From positions 1 through 64,000 of the forward strand of contig NZ_FOYZ01000003.1 in assembly GCF_900112775.1 (NCBI RefSeq): 64,000 bases of DNA, given 5' to 3'. The position numbers and the translations under genes were made by a program. The DNA is from Anaeromicropila populeti (lineage in GTDB: Bacteria > Bacillota > Clostridia > Lachnospirales > Lachnospiraceae). Position 1 is the stretch's first letter, and each line of letters opens with the position of its first letter. The notes under the pieces are model-generated. The model ran no database searches. It saw only the letters and a program-made list of their open reading frames with translations, and had not been told where the DNA came from. This document shows, in pieces, positions 18,591 to 26,761 of this stretch.

Positions 18591-18890
18591 TTACATAAAC
18601 TGTCCAGTTGTACCAGATTTATTAGTATTTACTGAGCTTCCACCCATAGAAGTAACGACTGATTTTACAGTCTGTATTTCTGATTCTGTTGATTTTTCTG
18701 CTGGTGTATAATAACCTTTACTTTTTGCTAAATTAAATAATTCATACTGACTAGTTTCTGTTTCATTTCTGATTTGCTGAAGTTTCATTCTTAATTGCTG
18801 GTTTTCTGTCTGTGAAATCATTTCACTCACTTTTGTAATACTGCCGTTAATTGCATTTAACGCATCTGCAACCATTGTTTTTTCCTGCAT
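18591..18890 (-). CDS. CotF-like spore coat protein
   Basis: The 99-residue helical protein matches the Coat F / ferritin-like spore coat group. Two long helices are visible: MVADALNAINGSITKVSEMI and NQQLRMKLQQIRNETETSQYEL. The motif LAKSKGYYTPAE is the most recognisable piece, typical of CotF relatives where a Lys-Gly-Tyr-Tyr turn precedes the tail. The Ser/Thr/Gly-rich tail is disordered. It follows a 61-residue helical protein after 11 bases and shares its sigma-G-like promoter. It should be part of the spore surface or coat. Confidence 0.8.
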   Translation of the reverse strand: MQEKTMVADALNAINGSITKVSEMISQTENQQLRMKLQQIRNETETSQYELFNLAKSKGYYTPAEKSTESEIQTVKSVVTSMGGSSVNTNKSGTTGQFM

Positions 18891-18901
18891 GTCAGACCCT
18901 C

Positions 18902-19087
18902 CTATTGCAAAAATTGCATTAAATCTGTTTTATTTTTTGTTGCACTTTGTACTGTTTTTTGAAAAAATTGTTTTACATTAGCATCTGAAGCCTGTTCTGC
19001 ATATGCCGAATACTTATCGACATCCATAACGCTTTCTAAGAGTAAATGCCTAAGATTCTGTAATTCCATTTCATTAATGTCATTCAT
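18902..19087 (-). CDS. Small helical spore-coat partner protein
   Basis: The 61-residue protein forms one or two helices (ELQNLRHLLLESVMDVDKYSAY, KQFFQKTVQSATKNKTDLMQFL) and resembles the ferritin-like half of CotF-group proteins. GGAGTGAG precedes the ATG. The gene is in tight tandem with the CotF-like gene and lies behind a promoter with good sigma-G features, so it is likely a forespore-made component. I cannot name it more closely. Confidence 0.6.
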   Translation of the reverse strand: MNDINEMELQNLRHLLLESVMDVDKYSAYAEQASDANVKQFFQKTVQSATKNKTDLMQFLQ

Positions 19088-19118
19088 ATTCTCACTCCAT
19101 TCATTTTTTTTACTCTCC

Positions 19119-19149
19119 TAGTATGAATAGTTTCGTTATAGACTATGCA
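19119..19149 (-). promoter_or_regulatory. Candidate sigma-G (forespore) promoter
   Basis: The minus strand reads TGCATA, an 18-base spacer and CATACTA, matching the sigma-G pattern (GMATR near -35, CATNMTA near -10). The start would be about 25 bases before the small coat-partner ATG. Confidence 0.55.
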
Positions 19150-19194
19150 AAAATATTTCAATTACATTATTTAGCAGACTTTCCAGTTATTTTA

Positions 19195-19236
19195 TAAAAA
19201 GAGCAAAAAGGACTAGAATATCCCTTTTGCTCTTTT
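19195..19236 (-). terminator. Terminator after glgA
   Basis: AAAAGAGCAAAAGG pairs with CCTTTTTGCTCTTTT around a ten-base loop, with further T residues after the stem on the minus strand. Confidence 0.8.
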
Positions 19237-19290
19237 CGGCTATATATTTCATTTATGTTTTATATAATACAAATATACTATCACATCTTT

Positions 19291-20727
19291 TTATATATTC
19301 CTATATATTTCTTCGTATCTCTTAGCTGATTTATCCCAGGAAAAATCAACCTCCATCGCGCGATCTATCAGTTTATTCCATTCTCGCTTTTTATCATAAT
19401 AAATAGTCTTTGCGTAGCGTATCGCGTTTAACATTTCATGAGCATTGTAATTATGAAATGAGAAGCCTGTCCCCGTACTTTCGTACTCATTATATGGTAC
19501 TACTGTATCTCTAAGGCCGCCTGTCTCTCTCACAATAGGAATTGTTCCATATCGAAGACTCATTAACTGGCTTAATCCACATGGCTCAAACATGGAAGGC
19601 ATTAAAAATGCATCGCACGCACCATATATTTTATGAGATCTCTCATTAGAATAAAAAATGTTAGCCGATACTCTATCGCTATATTTCCAAGCATAATGCC
19701 GAAACAAATGCTCATATTTTTCTTCACCCGTACCTAGCACAACTAATTGTGTATCTTCTGTACAAATCTCTTCAATTACATAATCAATCAAATCGAATCC
19801 CTTTTGATCTGTCAATCGAGACACTATTCCAATCATAAAACACTTATCATTTTGCGCAAGTCCCAACTCTTCCTGTAGTCCCCGCTTATTCTTGATTTTT
19901 TCTTTTCTAAAATTTTTGGCATTATAGTTCTGGTATAAAAATGGATCGGTCTCTGGATTATATTCATTATAATCAATACCATTTACAATACCTACTAATG
20001 ATTGTTGCCTAGCTCGTATTAAACCGTCTAACCCTTCTCCATAGAACGGATACTTAATTTCATCTGCATATGATTCACTTACAGTCGTGATTAAGTCAGC
20101 GTAAACTAATCCCCCTTTTAAATAGTTTGCGTCACCATATGCTTCAAGCTTATCAGGAGTAAAGAACTTAGCATTTAATCCTGTTATATCCTTAACTGTT
20201 TTCATATCCCAAATACCTTGAAATTTCAAGTTATGTATGGTCATGATAGTTTTAATTCCGTGGTAAAAAGGATTATCCATAAAAATATCTTTGATGTATA
20301 CTGGAAGTAAGCCTGTCTGCCAATCATGGCAGTGTATAATGTCTGGTCTGAAATCTAACAGTGGTAAAGAAGATAATGCTGCCTTGCAGAAAAAAGCAAA
20401 TTTTTCAATATCCTCATAAATATTACCATATGGAACTGTTCCTGCAAAATAGAATTCATTATCGACGAAATAGAAAGTAATTCCTTCATATTCCATTTCT
20501 AAAATACCTACATACTGTCTCCTCCACGCAAGATCCATATAAAAATGAGCTTTATATTTTAATTGTGACTTATACTCATCAGACATTGCCATATATTTAG
20601 GCAACATAACTCTTACATCAAATTCATCCTTGTTAAAATACTTTGGCAGGGAGCCGGTTACATCGGCTAAACCACCTGTTTTAATAAAAGGAACTACTTC
20701 TGATGCAACAAATAGCACTTTTTTCAT
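19291..20727 (-). CDS. glgA: Glycogen synthase (ADP-glucose)
   Basis: The 478-residue GT5 enzyme extends alpha-1,4-glucan using ADP-glucose. The N-terminal KTGGLADVTGSLPKY binds the nucleotide-sugar phosphate, HCHDWQTGLLP and TIHNLKFQG are family marks, and PSMFEPCGLSQLMSLRYG carries the second catalytic loop. The start at MKKVLFVASE has AGGAGG six bases upstream. No other glycogen gene is nearby, so it stands alone beside spo0A; clostridia commonly store glycogen-like granulose before sporulation. Confidence 0.96.
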   Translation of the reverse strand: MKKVLFVASEVVPFIKTGGLADVTGSLPKYFNKDEFDVRVMLPKYMAMSDEYKSQLKYKAHFYMDLAWRRQYVGILEMEYEGITFYFVDNEFYFAGTVPYGNIYEDIEKFAFFCKAALSSLPLLDFRPDIIHCHDWQTGLLPVYIKDIFMDNPFYHGIKTIMTIHNLKFQGIWDMKTVKDITGLNAKFFTPDKLEAYGDANYLKGGLVYADLITTVSESYADEIKYPFYGEGLDGLIRARQQSLVGIVNGIDYNEYNPETDPFLYQNYNAKNFRKEKIKNKRGLQEELGLAQNDKCFMIGIVSRLTDQKGFDLIDYVIEEICTEDTQLVVLGTGEEKYEHLFRHYAWKYSDRVSANIFYSNERSHKIYGACDAFLMPSMFEPCGLSQLMSLRYGTIPIVRETGGLRDTVVPYNEYESTGTGFSFHNYNAHEMLNAIRYAKTIYYDKKREWNKLIDRAMEVDFSWDKSAKRYEEIYRNI

Positions 20728-20755
20728 AGGAAACCTCCTGTACTTTATTAGTGTT

Positions 20756-20784
20756 ATTATACAATAAATATTCACATAGTTAAA
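20756..20784 (-). promoter_or_regulatory. Probable glgA promoter
   Basis: A perfect TATAAT lies 17 bases from a weak TTTAAC on the minus strand, about 30 bases before the glgA start. Confidence 0.45.
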
Positions 20785-20845
20785 GTGCTAATTTGTTATT
20801 AATTACATTAAAATCCAAATTATTTTGTGAATAATGCATATGTAG

Positions 20846-21646
20846 TTACGCTCTCATCTTATATTCTAATCTGATTTTGTCTGCAATTAATGCAACAAAT
20901 TCTGAATTCGTAGGTTTTCCTTTTCCATTGCTGACGGTATAACCAAATAATTCATCAATAGTGTCCATTTTTCCCCTGCTCCAAGCAACCTCAATTGCGT
21001 GACGAATAGCTCTTTCTACTCGGCTTGGTGTTGTCTTATGCTGCTTTGCAATAGAAGGATACAGTAATTTGGTAATTGAATTCAACATCTCACCATCATT
21101 TACTGACATCATTATCGCATCACGGAGATATTGGTAGCCTTTAATATGTGCTGGAACACCAATTTCATGGATAATATTAGTTACGTCTGATTCCAAATTG
21201 TGCTCATATGAAACTGGTTTGCTTTCATAAATAGAAGTTCTCTTAGGCTTCACAAATTTATTAACATTTTCATGTTTTATTTGTTTCACCCGTGCCAATA
21301 TTGTACTCGGCTCAAAAGGTTTGATTATATAATAACCTGCTCCTAATTCAAAAGCATTTTCCGTAATGTGTTCTGTACTGACTGCTGTAACAACGATAAA
21401 ATTAGGTCTCTTTTTATATTCATCGCTAGAGCTTACTTTTTCCAAAACACCTAATCCATCTAGTTTAGGCATTATTAAATCTAATAGCATTACATCTGGT
21501 TCTTTCTCTTTTATGATTGCTAATGCACCTAAACCATCATAAGCAGTTCCTACAACTTCAATATCATCATCGTGTTTCAAAATTTCTACTAGGGTCTCTA
21601 CTGTTGTTTCGTTGTCATCAACAACAGCAACTTTAATTTTTGACAT
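20846..21646 (-). CDS. spo0A: Stage 0 sporulation protein A, master regulator
   Basis: The 266-residue response regulator commits the cell to sporulation. The receiver has Asp10/Asp11, phospho-acceptor Asp56 ([13 protein letters not shown]) and the invariant Lys in YIIKPFE. The C-terminal effector holds the Spo0A-specific helix [20 protein letters not shown], which contacts 0A boxes. Ribosome site AAGGAGG is unusually far (about 12 bases) from the ATG. The gene follows spoIVB, its conserved neighbour, and has its own strong promoter. Confidence 0.98.
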   Translation of the reverse strand: MSKIKVAVVDDNETTVETLVEILKHDDDIEVVGTAYDGLGALAIIKEKEPDVMLLDLIMPKLDGLGVLEKVSSSDEYKKRPNFIVVTAVSTEHITENAFELGAGYYIIKPFEPSTILARVKQIKHENVNKFVKPKRTSIYESKPVSYEHNLESDVTNIIHEIGVPAHIKGYQYLRDAIMMSVNDGEMLNSITKLLYPSIAKQHKTTPSRVERAIRHAIEVAWSRGKMDTIDELFGYTVSNGKGKPTNSEFVALIADKIRLEYKMRA

Positions 21647-21710
21647 ATTCTTCTTAATCCTCCTTAATTACTTATCTCATCAGCCTCATTAACTAAATGA
21701 TCGTAGAAAA

Positions 21711-21739
21711 ATTATACATTTTTTTGGATGTTTAGTCAA
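21711..21739 (-). promoter_or_regulatory. spo0A sigma-A promoter
   Basis: TTGACT and a perfect TATAAT are 17 bases apart on the minus strand. The transcript leader is about 58 bases. I see no perfect 0A box (TTTGTCGAA) in the upstream 180 bases. Confidence 0.7.
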
Positions 21740-21889
21740 TCGGTTGTTGTTCTTAACTGAAATTGTTTCTTGCCGATGAAATACAAAAATAATAGCCAGG
21801 CATTTGTAAATATTTACCATATTTGAATTATATACGTAAATGACATAAATATCAATTATTTTTAATCGCAATTATTACTATTTATCGAC

Positions 21890-23173
21890 TTATTTTGAGA
21901 ACTTAACCATATTTTCAACAAAAATCCCGTATCCTCTCGTAGAATCTTGAACAAAAACATGTGTGACTGCCCCAATTATTTTGCCATTCTGTAATATGGG
22001 ACTTCCACTCATGCCTTGTACAATCCCATTTGTAAGATTCAAAAGTTTTTTGTCTGTAACATGAATAACCATGCCCTTACTAAAATTTGCAGTATTCATT
22101 TCAATTTTTTCGATTTCAATTTCATATTCTTCTATTTTTCCAGTAACTTGACACAATATAGTGGCTTTACCTTTTTTTACTTCTTGCTTTAATCCCATTG
22201 GATATGCTTTCATTTTTTCCGAATTGAAACATTTTTCACTGATTACTCCAAATATTCCTTGCTTTGTATTTTTGATCACATTTCCATACAGATCATTTTC
22301 TCCTTTGCGAATTACACCTATTATTTCACCTGGTTCTCCCTTATGCCCTTTATTTATTTGTAAAACATCGGCCTTATACAACTCTCCTTCCTTAACATTC
22401 ATAAGTAAACCTGTGTCAATATCTGTAATTCCATGTCCCAATGCACCAAAAATACCCTCTTCATCAACAAACGTCAATGTACCAATTCCCTGTGTATCAT
22501 CACGAATCCATGCACCAATTTTATATACACCATCTGCTCCCATAACTGGTTTGATAATTACCTTGGACTCATTTTCATTACGTCTGATAACAAGTTCAAT
22601 GTCTTTTCCACCACAGTTTTCTATGGTTTCGATTAACTGTTTTTTATTACTAATTTCAATATGGTCAGCTTCAACAATATAGTCTCCTGATTTTAAGATA
22701 TTCAACGCCGGCTCATAGTTTAGTCCATCACTACAGGCAATTACTCCTGTTCCAAGTACTAGTACGCCGTCTGTTTTAATATTAATACCTACTGACATCC
22801 CACAAGGTGTCAGTAATTTATCCTCTATCACATCGACCTTTATTTTTTTAAAATTTATAATACCAAACAGTTTAACCTGTACATCATATGTCCCAAGTTC
22901 GTCTGCACAAATACTAAAGGGTTTTGAAAAATTTACGTGAAGCTTATTTCCCAAGACCGTTTTATTGTTAATTGAAATCGCCCCAACATAGTCTGAATGA
23001 ATATGACCTTCCATTGGTAAAGAAAAATTAAGATTTTCGGTTTCATTTACTATTAGTTTTATATTATCTGGTATCCTTTTGTCAAGGTTTCTATAAGATA
23101 AAATTCCAATAGCACCCAATACAAGTATTAATATGCTTATCAGAACTCTTCTATAAATCTTTTGTCCTTCCAT
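21890..23173 (-). CDS. spoIVB: SpoIVB serine peptidase
   Basis: The 427-residue forespore-secreted peptidase cleaves SpoIVFA and so releases pro-sigma-K activation in the mother cell. One membrane helix lies near the N-terminus (about 8-28). A PDZ domain follows around residues 110-195. The SpoIVB/S55 catalytic His is in IFGALGHGITD and the Ser in IVQGMSGSPIL. Start at MEGQKIYRR is set by GAGGTG seven bases upstream, not the longer frame with twelve extra codons. It sits between recN and spo0A, the order kept across Clostridia and Bacilli. Confidence 0.96.
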   Translation of the reverse strand: MEGQKIYRRVLISILILVLGAIGILSYRNLDKRIPDNIKLIVNETENLNFSLPMEGHIHSDYVGAISINNKTVLGNKLHVNFSKPFSICADELGTYDVQVKLFGIINFKKIKVDVIEDKLLTPCGMSVGINIKTDGVLVLGTGVIACSDGLNYEPALNILKSGDYIVEADHIEISNKKQLIETIENCGGKDIELVIRRNENESKVIIKPVMGADGVYKIGAWIRDDTQGIGTLTFVDEEGIFGALGHGITDIDTGLLMNVKEGELYKADVLQINKGHKGEPGEIIGVIRKGENDLYGNVIKNTKQGIFGVISEKCFNSEKMKAYPMGLKQEVKKGKATILCQVTGKIEEYEIEIEKIEMNTANFSKGMVIHVTDKKLLNLTNGIVQGMSGSPILQNGKIIGAVTHVFVQDSTRGYGIFVENMVKFSK

Positions 23174-23223
23174 GTCAACACCTCTTTTTATTGTATGTCT
23201 AAAAAACAAAAGCCTAATTACAT

Positions 23224-23258
23224 TAAAAAAGAATATACACTACTGTATATCCTTTTTG
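23224..23258 (-). terminator. Terminator after recN
   Basis: ATATACA and TGTATAT pair with flanking AAAAAG/CTTTTT bases around a short loop, followed by T residues on the minus strand. spoIVB therefore needs its own promoter. Confidence 0.7.
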
Positions 23259-23287
23259 TTAGTATATGATAATATAAAATTTTAAAA

Positions 23288-24967
23288 CTAGCAGTTTTTA
23301 GTGACGCTTGCCAATTCTTTCATTTCTTTTGCGTTATCGATTACGGTGTCTGTAATCTTAACTCCACCTAAAAGTCTTGCCAATTCCATGATTTCTTCCA
23401 TCTGTTCCAATCGCCGAATGGTAGTAGTAGTATGAAGATTTTCACTACTTTTCTCAATAATATAATGTGTATCCGCCATCGCTGCAATTTGTGATAAGTG
23501 AGTGATACAAATGACCTGACGCTTTCTGGAAATTTCAGCCAGTTTTTCAGAAACTTTCTGTGCAGTTCTTCCGCTTACCCCCACATCAATTTCATCAAAA
23601 ATAAGTGCACCAACCTGATCATTATCTGCTAAAACAGATTTGATTGCCAGCATTATTCTTGAGAGTTCACCGCCAGAAGCAATCTTTCCAAGCGGCTTCA
23701 TATCTTCCCCTGGATTTGTTGAGATACAAAATTCTATTTCATCATATCCATTTCCTGTAAAATATTCCAACTGTTTAAATTCAATGCTAAAATTAACATC
23801 TAAAAAATTTAGTTCCAATAGTGCCTGATATATTTTATCAAATAATTCTTTAGCATTTTTCTTTCTAATTTTAGAAATGGCTTTACAACAATTTTCCATC
23901 TTCTCTTCGGATTTTTTTAACTTGCAAAGCAACTCCTCCTGATACTGTTCAAATTCTTGATATGTTTTTAATTTATCCTTTGCCTTTTTGTAATATTCAT
24001 TAATCTTCTCGAGACTATTTCCATATTTTGATTTTAAACGATGAATCAAATTTAAGCGTTCTTCAACTTGTCCGAACTCTTGTCCGTCATAATTTAAATC
24101 CACTATATAATTATGTAATTCCCGATTAAAGTCACTTAACAGACTATCTATATCACTTATCTGAGTTTGAAAACCCACCATATCCGAATCCAACTCTGAC
24201 AGCTTATTCACTATTTTAACAACTCTGTTCAATTCCTGAGATATGGATCGGTTAGATTCAGCCGTTATCTGATAAATGTTAGAAACCCCTTCTACGATTG
24301 CTTCCATATTGGAGAGTTTCTTGTGCCTCAAATCCAGTTCTTCTTCCTCACCTAGCCTTAATTGTGCTGCTTCAATTTCATTTATTTCATATTCAAGAAA
24401 GGAGATTTCTCTCTTCCTCTCTTCCTCAGATGTATTTGATTTTTCAAATTCAGAACGCAGATCACGATACTGCTTATACAAAATATCACATTTTTCTTTC
24501 CAGTCTTTTAATTCTGATTTTGCATAATAATCCAGTATTTCAAGATGCTTATTCTTGTAAAGAAGTGACTGATGCTCATGTTGTCCATGAATATCAATTA
24601 AAAATCCGCCTACTTCCTTCAGTACTGCTGTGGGAACGGTCTCACCATTAATCTTTGAAACACTTCTTCCTCTCATTATCTTTCTAGATAGAATAATCTG
24701 TCCATCTTCTAAAGGTAAATCTAATTCAATTAATTTGCTGGTGAGGCTTTCTTGTTCTACCTGAAATACCAGTTCGATTAACGCATAATCAGCTCCCTTA
24801 CGTATGATATCAGAAGGTACTTTACCACCTAAGGCAATGTTGATAGAACCTATAATAATAGATTTACCTGCGCCTGTTTCTCCTGTCAGTATATTTAATC
24901 GTTGTGTAAAATCCACCTCAATTTCCTCAATTATAGCTAGATTTTTAACATGTAAATTCGTGAGCAA
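23288..24967 (-). CDS. recN: DNA repair protein RecN
   Basis: The 559-residue SMC-like ATPase acts early at double-strand breaks. Walker A is TGETGAGKS near residue 30, IDIHGQHEHQSLL is the Q-region, a coiled coil spans about 150-350, and KIASGGELSRIMLAIK with LIFDEIDVGVSGR form the ABC signature and Walker B. The start is set at a TTG (LLTNLHVKNL) because GGAGG lies eight bases upstream. A longer frame beginning at another TTG would overlap that site. It has its own promoter, divergent from putP. argR, often next to recN, lies 10 kb away. Confidence 0.96.
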   Translation of the reverse strand: MLTNLHVKNLAIIEEIEVDFTQRLNILTGETGAGKSIIIGSINIALGGKVPSDIIRKGADYALIELVFQVEQESLTSKLIELDLPLEDGQIILSRKIMRGRSVSKINGETVPTAVLKEVGGFLIDIHGQHEHQSLLYKNKHLEILDYYAKSELKDWKEKCDILYKQYRDLRSEFEKSNTSEEERKREISFLEYEINEIEAAQLRLGEEEELDLRHKKLSNMEAIVEGVSNIYQITAESNRSISQELNRVVKIVNKLSELDSDMVGFQTQISDIDSLLSDFNRELHNYIVDLNYDGQEFGQVEERLNLIHRLKSKYGNSLEKINEYYKKAKDKLKTYQEFEQYQEELLCKLKKSEEKMENCCKAISKIRKKNAKELFDKIYQALLELNFLDVNFSIEFKQLEYFTGNGYDEIEFCISTNPGEDMKPLGKIASGGELSRIMLAIKSVLADNDQVGALIFDEIDVGVSGRTAQKVSEKLAEISRKRQVICITHLSQIAAMADTHYIIEKSSENLHTTTTIRRLEQMEEIMELARLLGGVKITDTVIDNAKEMKELASVTKNC

Positions 24968-25003
24968 TTTATGCGCCTCCAATCAAACATATGTTCTGTG
25001 TCT

Positions 25004-25032
25004 ATCATAGCATACTATTTTTTAATTTTCAA
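25004..25032 (-). promoter_or_regulatory. recN promoter
   Basis: TTGAAA and TATGAT lie 17 bases apart on the minus strand, divergent from the putP promoter. Confidence 0.6.
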
Positions 25033-25071
25033 GGACTTTTTTTAACTAAACTATTGTTTATTTATGAATCA

Positions 25072-25100
25072 TTGTCAAGTTGGTACAGATATGTTAAAAT
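25072..25100 (+). promoter_or_regulatory. putP promoter
   Basis: TTGTCA and TAAAAT lie 17 bases apart; the start codon follows about 38 bases downstream. Confidence 0.6.
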
Positions 25101-25137
25101 AGTAGCTACTATACTATGAAACAAGGAGGATAAAGGA

Positions 25138-26655
25138 TTGATTATTTTACTAGCCATTGGTGCTTATATGCTGGTAGTACTTGGCATAGGCATATACTTT
25201 GGTAAAAAGAATGAAACGTCAGATGACTATTTTATTGGAGGCAGAAAGCTTGGTCCGTGGGTCACTGCAATGAGTGCAGAAGCCTCTGACATGAGCAGCT
25301 GGTTATTGATGGGTTTACCAGGTTTAGCTTATTTAACAGGTTTTGGTGATGCTGGATGGACTGCAATCGGATTAACGATTGGTACTTATTTGAACTGGAA
25401 ACTTGTTGCAAAAAGGCTGCGTCAATATTCGGAGGTTTGTAATAATTCAATTACAATTCCAGATTTTTTTAGTAACCGCTTTCGTGATAAGAAAAACATT
25501 TTAATGACGATTTCATCTATCATGATTATTGTTTTTTTCACTGTCTACACTGCAACAGGCTTTTCTGCCTGCGGAAAACTATTTAAAAGTGTTTTCGGTT
25601 ATGATTATATTCCCACTATGATAATATGTGGAATCATAATTGTATTATACACCTCAATGGGAGGTTTTCTGGCTGCCAGCACCTCTGATTTAATTCAAGG
25701 TTTACTTATGTCTTTCTCCATTGTTGTTGTACTAATTGTTGGTATTTATCATGCAGGTGGTATAGGACCAGTAATTGATCATGCAAAGAGTCTGGAAGGA
25801 TATTTAAAATTATTTCAAACACACGATCCAGTTTCAGGAACAGCAAAGCCGTATAGTATTATACGAATGATTTCTGGATTGGCATGGGGTATGGGATACT
25901 TTGGAATACCCCACATTTTAATTCGTTTTATGGCCATCAGCAACTCAAGAGAAATAAAAAAATCTCGTTCAATCGCTATGATTTGGGTAATCATTTCATT
26001 AGCAGTTTCTGTTTGTATTGGATTTGTTGGCGCAACGCTCTCTTCACAGGGTATTAATGGAATTTCTACTCTTTCTACTTCCTCTGAAGCAGAAACAATA
26101 TTTATCTTGATGACTCAGACTTTTCTTCCTGCATTTATAGCTGGAATTGTTCTTTCTGGTATTTTAGCAGCAACTATGAGTACTGCTGATTCTCAGTTAA
26201 TTATGGTTTCTTCCTCTGTTGCTAACAATTTATTTAAGCAGTTATTTAAAAAGGATGCAACAGATAAACAGATTTTACTTGTTTCCAGAACAACTACTAT
26301 TCTTGTAGCGATTTTTGCTATGATAATTGCTTTAGACGAAAATAGTTCAATTTTTGAACTGGTTTCTTATGCATGGTCTGGTTTTGGCGCTGCATTTGGA
26401 CCATTGATATTATTCTCGTTATTTTGGAAACGTACTACCTTAAAAGGTGCTATCAGCGGAATGGTAGGCGGTGGACTACTTTCCATTACTTGGTCCTTAT
26501 GGATTAGCAAATTAGGGGGAATATTTGAGGTGTATGAATTACTGCCAGCTTTTATTTTTTCTTCATTACTAATTTTCATTGTTAGTTTAATAGATGAAAA
26601 GCCTTCTGATGAAATTGTAAAAGAATTTGATTCAGTAAAAAATTCAACCGTATAA
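25138..26655 (+). CDS. putP: Sodium/proline symporter PutP
   Basis: The 505-residue SSS-family transporter has about 13 membrane helices. Family signatures are SDDYFIGGRKLGPW, AMSAEASDMSSWLLMGLPG and, near the middle, MAISNSREIKKSR and ATMSTADSQLIMVSS. It likely imports proline with sodium for osmoprotection or Stickland fermentation. The start is a TTG with AGGAGG nine bases upstream and a good promoter. It is the only gene of its unit, flanked by a terminator. Confidence 0.93.
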   Translation: MIILLAIGAYMLVVLGIGIYFGKKNETSDDYFIGGRKLGPWVTAMSAEASDMSSWLLMGLPGLAYLTGFGDAGWTAIGLTIGTYLNWKLVAKRLRQYSEVCNNSITIPDFFSNRFRDKKNILMTISSIMIIVFFTVYTATGFSACGKLFKSVFGYDYIPTMIICGIIIVLYTSMGGFLAASTSDLIQGLLMSFSIVVVLIVGIYHAGGIGPVIDHAKSLEGYLKLFQTHDPVSGTAKPYSIIRMISGLAWGMGYFGIPHILIRFMAISNSREIKKSRSIAMIWVIISLAVSVCIGFVGATLSSQGINGISTLSTSSEAETIFILMTQTFLPAFIAGIVLSGILAATMSTADSQLIMVSSSVANNLFKQLFKKDATDKQILLVSRTTTILVAIFAMIIALDENSSIFELVSYAWSGFGAAFGPLILFSLFWKRTTLKGAISGMVGGGLLSITWSLWISKLGGIFEVYELLPAFIFSSLLIFIVSLIDEKPSDEIVKEFDSVKNSTV

Positions 26656-26675
26656 TATTAATTTTGCTATATTAT

Positions 26676-26730
26676 AAAAAGGCTGTGCATTGCTGATTTT
26701 CATCAGTTGGTGCAACAGCCTTTTCTATTA
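26676..26730. terminator. Bidirectional terminator, putP / Big_2 gene
   Basis: AAAGGCTGTGCA and TGCAACAGCCTTTT pair around a loop that itself holds a small hairpin. T-runs follow the stem on both strands, ending the convergent putP and Big_2 transcripts. Confidence 0.75.
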
Positions 26731-26761
26731 CATAAAATTAAGAGAACTCCCGATTCATAAA

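Noticed and set aside
23190-23197. CATACAAT upstream of spoIVB as a sigma-E or sigma-G -10
   Set aside because: It is a good match, but the start point would fall inside the ribosome site, giving an almost leaderless transcript, and no -35 partner at the right distance was seen.
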